NCBI GenBank assembly: GCA_050944855.1
Contig: JBMNRU010000007.1
Span: 69,378 to 133,377 of the forward strand
DNA length: 64,000 bases
Reading direction: 5' to 3'
DNA from: Lactonifactor sp050944855
GTDB taxonomy: Bacteria; Bacillota; Clostridia; Lachnospirales; Lachnospiraceae
The notes beneath the pieces are model-generated. The model had not been told where the DNA came from and made no database searches. It saw nothing but the letters and a program-made list of their open reading frames with translations. Below, piece by piece: positions 59,005-64,000 of this stretch. A program made the translations under genes and the position numbers. Each line of letters starts with the position of its first letter. The stretch's first letter is position 1.

Positions 59005-60206
59005 TATTAACAATAGGTAAAGACAAAACAAGAAAGCATACATATATCTTTTTGATAGCTTTGTATTTATTTGCGTTAGCTTGTTTATATTCAGATGAAC
59101 ACATCCGTTTATATTATGCTATTGTATGTACAGAGTTTATATGGGCCTTTTTAAAGGTGATCATTTCAAAATATAGGATAAATTTAGTTGCGAATTCATC
59201 ATTTATATGGTGGGTTTTATGTGTGTTTCTAATGTATTTATCTGTGGGAATACTAAGAACAACATATGCTCTGTTTTCAGTTTATTATATAGCGATGCAT
59301 TTGATGAATACACTGACGATAGTGTTTTTTTTGATAGATTTATCATTGGAGGATATAGAAGAAATATTGTGTAAAGGCAGTGCTTGGGGCAGTGTTTTTT
59401 CGATGGTATTTGTTGTTGTCAATGAATTTGATATCATCAGACATGGATCAGAAAGAATTGGAGTAAGTGCATCTGGAAATGTTGATGTTTTCGGAATGTA
59501 TTTGGGGATTATGTCGATTTTTTGCTTATTCAAAATAATAGTAAGACAAAATAGAGGGTATATGCCTGTATATGCGCTGCAAGTTGGATTTATGCTTCTT
59601 ACAGGGTCAAAGCAGGCGTTATTGTATATCATAATCTCCTATCTTATGTTTATAAAATATAAATATAAAAGGAATCTCTCTAAATATTTCTTGCCTTTTT
59701 TGGTGATTGTAGGATTAGGAATAGCTATCTTCACTGTTCCGGTACTATATGAACTGGTTGGTCATCGAATTTTGATTATGCTTGTTTCTTTTGGAATCAA
59801 CATTAACGGAATAGAATCATCCTATTCTACGGATAAAAGAATAGCTATGATAACAATTGCATTACAACTTTTCAAAGACCATCCGCTATTTGGCGGGGGA
59901 TGGGGATATTTTACTCATTTTTCCGGATTCGGAGTATATTCGCATACGACATATACAGAGATTTTGGTTACTTATGGCTTGTTTGGATTCGTTTTGTATT
60001 ACTTCTACTTTTACAAAAGACTAATTGTGTGTGCATTAAAACAGAAAAGAAGTGAGATGGAACAATTAGTATTTGTGTTACTTTGTTCAATAGTTGTTGC
60101 AGATATTGCTCGCATAACCTTTTCGCAGACATCGCTAAATTATGTTATTGCTTTTATATCATGGAAGGTATTGAGAGATACAAAAAAAAGCAGATGTTTG
60201 AGCTGA
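59001..60206 (+). CDS. wzy: O-antigen/capsule polymerase (Wzy-like)
   Basis: A 401-residue protein with about ten to eleven hydrophobic helices. A large loop near residues 270-320 contains 'FKDHPLFGGGWGYF' and 'YSHTTYTEILVTYGLFGFVLYY', the pattern of the Wzy_C/O-antigen ligase superfamily. It should polymerise the lipid-linked repeat units on the outer face after Wzx flips them. ATG 59001, overlapping the GT4 stop as ATGA and with AGAAAGG before it, is preferred to ATG 58995. It is very AT-rich, as polymerases of this type usually are. Confidence 0.88.
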   Translation: MILTIGKDKTRKHTYIFLIALYLFALACLYSDEHIRLYYAIVCTEFIWAFLKVIISKYRINLVANSSFIWWVLCVFLMYLSVGILRTTYALFSVYYIAMHLMNTLTIVFFLIDLSLEDIEEILCKGSAWGSVFSMVFVVVNEFDIIRHGSERIGVSASGNVDVFGMYLGIMSIFCLFKIIVRQNRGYMPVYALQVGFMLLTGSKQALLYIIISYLMFIKYKYKRNLSKYFLPFLVIVGLGIAIFTVPVLYELVGHRILIMLVSFGININGIESSYSTDKRIAMITIALQLFKDHPLFGGGWGYFTHFSGFGVYSHTTYTEILVTYGLFGFVLYYFYFYKRLIVCALKQKRSEMEQLVFVLLCSIVVADIARITFSQTSLNYVIAFISWKVLRDTKKSRCLS

Positions 60207-60245
60207 AAATAAAATAGAGTTGTTAAGCTGGTTGGAGGTGGAAAT

Positions 60246-60797
60246 GTGAGGCAGCTATTAAAAAAAATAGCAAAGATTATTCTTAAAGGAAAAAACTATT
60301 TAAAATTTATCAAGATTAAAGATAGAAGTACGAGAAATGTTTTGCTGAATGCGAACCAAGGAGTTCGCCTGCAGGTTGGAGAGAACTCTAAATTACTTCT
60401 TGGTAAGCCTTGTTTTTATACCGATGGATTGTGTAATATTTCAGTTCGAAACAATGCGATTTTATCTATAGGGGGTGGAACGTATTTTAATCAAAATTGT
60501 ATAGTGGTGGCAAGAGAAAAAATATTGATTGGTTCTAATTGTATGTTTGGACCCAATGTATATATATGTGACCATGATCATTTTTTCAATGTAGAAAAAA
60601 TATACAGAGAAAAATATAAGACCGCCCCGGTAGAAATTGGTGATGGTTCTTGGATCGGAACGGGAGTGGTAATATTAAAAGGTACAAAAATCGGGAAGAA
60701 TTGTGTAGTTGGTGCAGGATGTGTTGTGACTGGAAATGTCCCAGATAACACAATTTTAGTGCAAAAAAGAAGTAATACTTTCATAGAAAGAAGATAA
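60246..60797 (+). CDS. Hexapeptide-repeat acetyltransferase (LbH fold)
   Basis: A 183-residue protein with left-handed beta-helix repeats: 'ISVRNNAILSIGGGTYFNQNC', 'ILIGSNCMFGPNVYICDHDH' and 'VEIGDGSWIGTGVVILKGTKIGKNCVVGAGCVV' by parts. The 'CDHDHFF' loop supplies the catalytic His typical of maltose/galactoside O-acetyltransferase relatives. It probably acetylates a sugar of the capsule unit using acetyl-CoA, working as a trimer. The start is GTG, with GGAGGTGG just upstream. The N-terminal 50 residues are basic and unlike the rest. Confidence 0.9.
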   Translation: MRQLLKKIAKIILKGKNYLKFIKIKDRSTRNVLLNANQGVRLQVGENSKLLLGKPCFYTDGLCNISVRNNAILSIGGGTYFNQNCIVVAREKILIGSNCMFGPNVYICDHDHFFNVEKIYREKYKTAPVEIGDGSWIGTGVVILKGTKIGKNCVVGAGCVVTGNVPDNTILVQKRSNTFIERR

Positions 60798-60807
60798 GAA
60801 ATAAAAA

Positions 60808-62250
60808 ATGGGAAATAAATCTCTTGCAAAAAACTCTATTTATAATGTTATATATAAAGGATTAAATGTTGTTTTTCCCCTAGCAACATCTATGTATGTC
60901 AGCAGAGTGCTTCTGTCTGGTGGCATCGGGCAAGTTGCTTCGGCTAAGAATTTAGTTACGTATTTTACATTGTTAGCTGCATTGGGCTTGCCAACGTATG
61001 GGACAAAAAAAATTGCTGAAAATAAGGACTGTAAAGAAAAATTAGAAAGGGTATTTTCTGAATTATTTTTAATAAATCTTATTTCAACATTTATTTGTGC
61101 TATTGCCTATTATAGTATCGTGATTAGTGTCGGAAAATATAGACAAGATCTGTTTTTATATATAATAGTTGGACTGCAAGTAGTTCTTAATATATTTAAT
61201 ATTGATTGGGTCTATCAAGGCATAGAAGAATATAAATATATTATGGTGAGAAGTTTTGCCATAAAAATAATATCCTTTGTATTTATTGTTATATTTGTTC
61301 GAAATCAAGATGATTATTTGTTTTATGCATTTGCAAGCGTTTTAGGAGTAGCGTTAAATTATGTATTAAATGTATTCCATTTAAGAAAAATACTTAAATT
61401 TAGATTGAGAGGATTGAATTTACAGCAACACATGAAGGTATTGATTGTTTTGTTTAGTTCTTCAATTGCTGTAGAGATCTATACCTTGTCAGATATTACC
61501 ATGCTTACTATGATGACGGACAAAATTCATGTGGGGTATTATTCAAATGCGATTAATGGTATAAAGACAATAAAAGATATGATAGTAGCTGTATGTGCTG
61601 TTTTTTTGCCGAGATTAAGCTATTATTATTCCCAAAAAATCGAGGATCAATTTAAAGCATTGGCTGAAAAAGGAGTAAAAATATTGTTATTCTTTTCTCT
61701 TCCCGCGGCGACAGGCTGTTTTTTGTTAGCAGATAAAATTGTTGTGATATTATTTGGTGCTGATTTTGCAAATGCAATATTGACTGTAAGGATTCTCACG
61801 GTATCGATTGTAACAATCGGGATTAGTAACTTTATTGGATATCAAATTTTAGTAGTTGTTGGAAAAGAAAAAATAATGTTGATAATATCAAGCTTTGGTA
61901 CAATTTTTAATATTTTTTTGAATTATTTTTTGATTAGAAATTATGCACATAATGGTGCTGCGATTGCTTCGGCTACAACGGAGATTATAGTATGTATTAT
62001 GTATTTGATTGCGTATAACGATATCATAGGACTTCGCTGGTTTTTTAAATACTTTATAAAGGTAGCCGCTGCATCATTATGTATGGCTGCTTTTGTGAGT
62101 ATAACTTTAATGATTCATTTTCCAACATTAATAAGTCTTGTGTCTTCCGTAATCATGGGTGTGGTGACATATATATTCATGTCAGTGATATTAAAGAATG
62201 AAATGTCAATTCTTGTCCTAAATAAAATACATAAATCTAATGAAAGGTAA
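60808..62250 (+). CDS. wzx: Wzx flippase (polysaccharide transporter, PST family)
   Basis: A 480-residue protein with 12-14 hydrophobic helices. It starts 'SLAKNSIYNVIYKGLNVVFPLATSMYVSRVLLSGGIGQVASAKN', a typical Wzx N terminus, with later 'YYSNAINGIKTIKDMIVAVCAVFLPRLSYYYS'. It should flip the undecaprenyl-linked repeat unit to the outer face for Wzy. It differs clearly from the flippase-like protein at 39764, so each cluster has its own exporter. The gene is 10 bp after the acetyltransferase and 8 bp before the acyltransferase. AT-rich. Confidence 0.93.
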   Translation: MGNKSLAKNSIYNVIYKGLNVVFPLATSMYVSRVLLSGGIGQVASAKNLVTYFTLLAALGLPTYGTKKIAENKDCKEKLERVFSELFLINLISTFICAIAYYSIVISVGKYRQDLFLYIIVGLQVVLNIFNIDWVYQGIEEYKYIMVRSFAIKIISFVFIVIFVRNQDDYLFYAFASVLGVALNYVLNVFHLRKILKFRLRGLNLQQHMKVLIVLFSSSIAVEIYTLSDITMLTMMTDKIHVGYYSNAINGIKTIKDMIVAVCAVFLPRLSYYYSQKIEDQFKALAEKGVKILLFFSLPAATGCFLLADKIVVILFGADFANAILTVRILTVSIVTIGISNFIGYQILVVVGKEKIMLIISSFGTIFNIFLNYFLIRNYAHNGAAIASATTEIIVCIMYLIAYNDIIGLRWFFKYFIKVAAASLCMAAFVSITLMIHFPTLISLVSSVIMGVVTYIFMSVILKNEMSILVLNKIHKSNER

Positions 62251-62258
62251 TAGTTAAG

Positions 62259-63217
62259 GTGAGGAATGAAGGATATAATTTTGACAGACAGCTTAGAAAT
62301 ATAGACTTTATTAAGGTAATTTTAATGTTGCTGGTTGTTGTAGGACATGCAACATATTTATGGACACCGGACGGATGGTTTAATCAGCCGCCCAAACAGG
62401 ATTCACAGGGATTATCGTGGATAGCGGAATGGGTAGGAAGTTTCCATATCTATGCTTTCGCATTGGTTTCAGGATATTTATTTGCTTATGTCAAGTATGA
62501 GAAAAATGGATATTCAAAATTTATTCCTTTTTTAAAAAATAAATTCAAACGATTATTGTTACCCTATATCATAGGCTGCTTAGCCTGGGTAATACCGTGG
62601 TATATTTATTTTTACGAAGAAAGCTCGATGTCAAATATTCTGAGAAAGTTTGTGCTCGGACAGAGCCCACAGCAATTATGGTTTCTGGCAATGCTTTTTA
62701 ATGTATTTTTAATAGCATTTGTTTTTTCAAATATTAAGTCGGGAAAAATCGGGTTAGGAATTGCATTTGCTTTGTATGGATTGGGAATTGTTGGAAGCAG
62801 GTTTTGTGGTAATTATTTTCAAATCTGGACAGCATGCCAATATTATTTGCTATTTTATATTGGAGTACTGCTTAGAAAAAAACGACAAAAGTTATTTTTA
62901 AAAATTCCATCATTAGTTCTTCTTACATTCGAAATTGTCTTATTTGCTTTATATGAATTCATAAGAGTAAAATCAGGTGTAGCCTTTAAAATGACTACGT
63001 CGCTTCTGCTTGTTTGTTTGCATGTATATGGGGCGATGTGTGCATTTATATTGTACATCAGCAAATAATATATTGTGTAATTAATACATTGAACGGTGTG
63101 ATATCTCCATATATTTTAGCCTGTTTATGTTTTTTAGCTGCAATAACGTTATCAGTCATGATAGCAAAAATTATTGATTCTAATAAATATACTAGGTATG
63201 TATTTGGACTGAAGTAA
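62259..63217 (+). pseudogene. Acyltransferase-3 family gene interrupted by a frameshift
   Basis: The first frame (62259-63068, GTG start) gives 269 residues of an acyltransferase-3 membrane protein: 'IDFIKVILMLLVVVGHATYLW', 'GSFHIYAFALVSGYLFAY', 'QLWFLAMLF' and several helices. It stops early at 'ILYISK'. A second frame, open to 63217, carries the missing end: 'IVHQQIIYCVINTLNG', the usual HQQ motif and final helices. A one-base shift between about 63040 and 63060, in an AT-rich stretch, explains both. The intact protein would be about 319 residues and would acylate the glycan or a lipid. True mutation, phase variation or sequencing error are all possible. Confidence 0.8.
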
Positions 63218-63408
63218 TTTATTAAGTGTGAGTGTTGACACGATTAAACGTGGACTCTTTGAATTCGATGATATCTTACATAACACAATTCGATGTGTAA
63301 TCAGGTTGGAGGAAAGCTATTTAATCCACGGTAACTTAAAATAGCATAGTCTAACCTATAGAAAAAATAAAGAATGATTATGATAAATATAATAGTGGGA
63401 GAAGAAAT

Positions 63409-64000
63409 ATGTTACTAATGAATACGTCATTAATTAATAAAACAATCTTAGTAACCGGAGCTTCTGGGTTTATCGGTTCCCATCTTGTGATGAAGTTACT
63501 TCGCACTCAATCACCGGTGAATATTATCGGTGTGGATAATATGAACGATTACTATGATGTATCCATCAAGGAATATCGTCTTACGGAGATCGAAAAGCTG
63601 GCAGCAGAATATCCGGAATCATCCTACACGTTTGTTAAAGGTTCCATTGCGGATAAATCCTTGATTGATGGTATTTTTGCTGAGTATAAACCAGATATTA
63701 TAGTCAATCTTGCAGCCCAGGCTGGAGTTCGATATTCAATTACCAATCCAGATGCCTATATTGAATCCAACTTGATAGGTTTTTATAATATTCTTGAAGC
63801 CTGTCGTCATTCCTATGATAATGGTGAAAAAGGTGTCGAACATTTGGTTTATGCATCATCATCATCTGTTTATGGTTCAAATAAAAAAGTGCCTTATTCT
63901 ACAGATGACAAAGTAGATAATCCGGTATCCTTATATGCTGCAACAAAGAAATCAAATGAGCTGATGGCACATGCTTACAGTAAATTGTATAATATTCCAT
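63409..64000 (+). CDS. UDP-glucuronate 4-epimerase-like NAD-dependent epimerase (partial, runs off the end)
   Basis: The first 197 residues of an extended SDR epimerase. The NAD-binding motif is 'VTGASGFIGSHLVMKLL' (GxxGxxG at about 17-23). 'DNMNDYYDVSIKEYRL', 'NLAAQAGVRYSI' and 'YASSSSVYG' follow, and the catalytic YxxxK is 'YAATK' with Tyr176 and Lys180. The sequence pattern is that of UDP-glucuronate 4-epimerases, giving UDP-galacturonate for the capsule. GGGAGAAG precedes the ATG. The frame is open to the last base. GC content returns to a level above that of the preceding genes. Confidence 0.9.
   Translation, partial: MLLMNTSLINKTILVTGASGFIGSHLVMKLLRTQSPVNIIGVDNMNDYYDVSIKEYRLTEIEKLAAEYPESSYTFVKGSIADKSLIDGIFAEYKPDIIVNLAAQAGVRYSITNPDAYIESNLIGFYNILEACRHSYDNGEKGVEHLVYASSSSVYGSNKKVPYSTDDKVDNPVSLYAATKKSNELMAHAYSKLYNIP

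Noticed and set aside
63235..63263. Promoter TTGACA before the terminal epimerase gene
   Set aside because: The -35 is perfect, but no acceptable -10 follows at 16-18 bases.

Overview
The window looks like the chromosome of a spore-forming, low-GC Gram-positive gut anaerobe of the Lachnospiraceae (Clostridia; a Blautia- or Dorea-like genus would fit, but I cannot fix the genus without a database). The grounds are CodY, a SigK-type mother-cell sigma factor, a perfect CIRCE/HrcA operator before groESL, PolC, the GcpE/MEP pathway, strong AGGAGG ribosome-binding sites, and several families typical of this group (DUF6106-like, LemA/DUF2207, LicD, choline-binding-repeat proteins).

Region 1 (1-34600) is a housekeeping backbone. 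In order it carries: the end of an unknown gene; a putative tRNA mo5U34 pair (O-methyltransferase plus U32 protein); sigK; yifB-dprA-topA; codY; groES-groEL; a small membrane protein; a 61-bp tandem repeat in front of guaB; an amidase; a nitroreductase; a secreted L,D-transpeptidase with twelve choline-binding-type repeats; an M20 amidohydrolase; tRNA-Gly(GCC); a cupin; a 16-cysteine ferredoxin; lemA-DUF2207; a purine permease; an alpha/beta hydrolase-thyA-folA operon; ilvE; an XpaC/TelA pair; and ispG-polC. Many units end in clear hairpin-plus-T terminators and start at readable sigma-A promoters. Most genes here are moderate in GC.

Region 2 (34650-46800) is a cell-surface decoration locus. 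A 1022-residue secreted protein resembling the pneumococcal phosphorylcholine esterase Pce (metallo-beta-lactamase fold plus choline-binding repeats) is divergent from licD, the family that adds phosphocholine to surface glycans. After licD come a GT8 glycosyltransferase, a flippase, two GT2 enzymes, DUF2304, a DUF2142-like membrane protein, and two adjacent frames that look like one broken large membrane protein. With the L,D-transpeptidase at 14702, the window has a candidate writer (LicD), eraser (Pce-like) and readers (repeat proteins) for phosphocholine.

Region 3 (46800-64000) is a Wzx/Wzy-type capsule or exopolysaccharide cluster. It holds a Wzz-like chain-length protein with a kinase-like tail lacking a P-loop, glf, a membrane-bound 4,6-dehydratase, a DegT aminotransferase, an initiating sugar transferase, GT2 and GT4 enzymes, a pyruvyl transferase overlapping an F420-hydrogenase-beta-like iron-sulfur protein, a Wzy polymerase, a hexapeptide acetyltransferase, a Wzx flippase, a frameshifted acyltransferase-3 gene and the start of a UDP-glucuronate 4-epimerase. 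From about 53.7 kb the DNA is clearly more AT-rich, as expected for strain-specific, horizontally exchanged capsule genes.

The most interesting items are the phosphocholine module with a Cna-B-like insert inside the esterase domain, a sigK gene without a pro-sequence preceded by a match to its own promoter consensus, overlapping divergent promoters joining a purine permease to thyA-folA, a CodY-box-like palindrome between ilvE and xpaC, and the dispersed 61-bp repeat.
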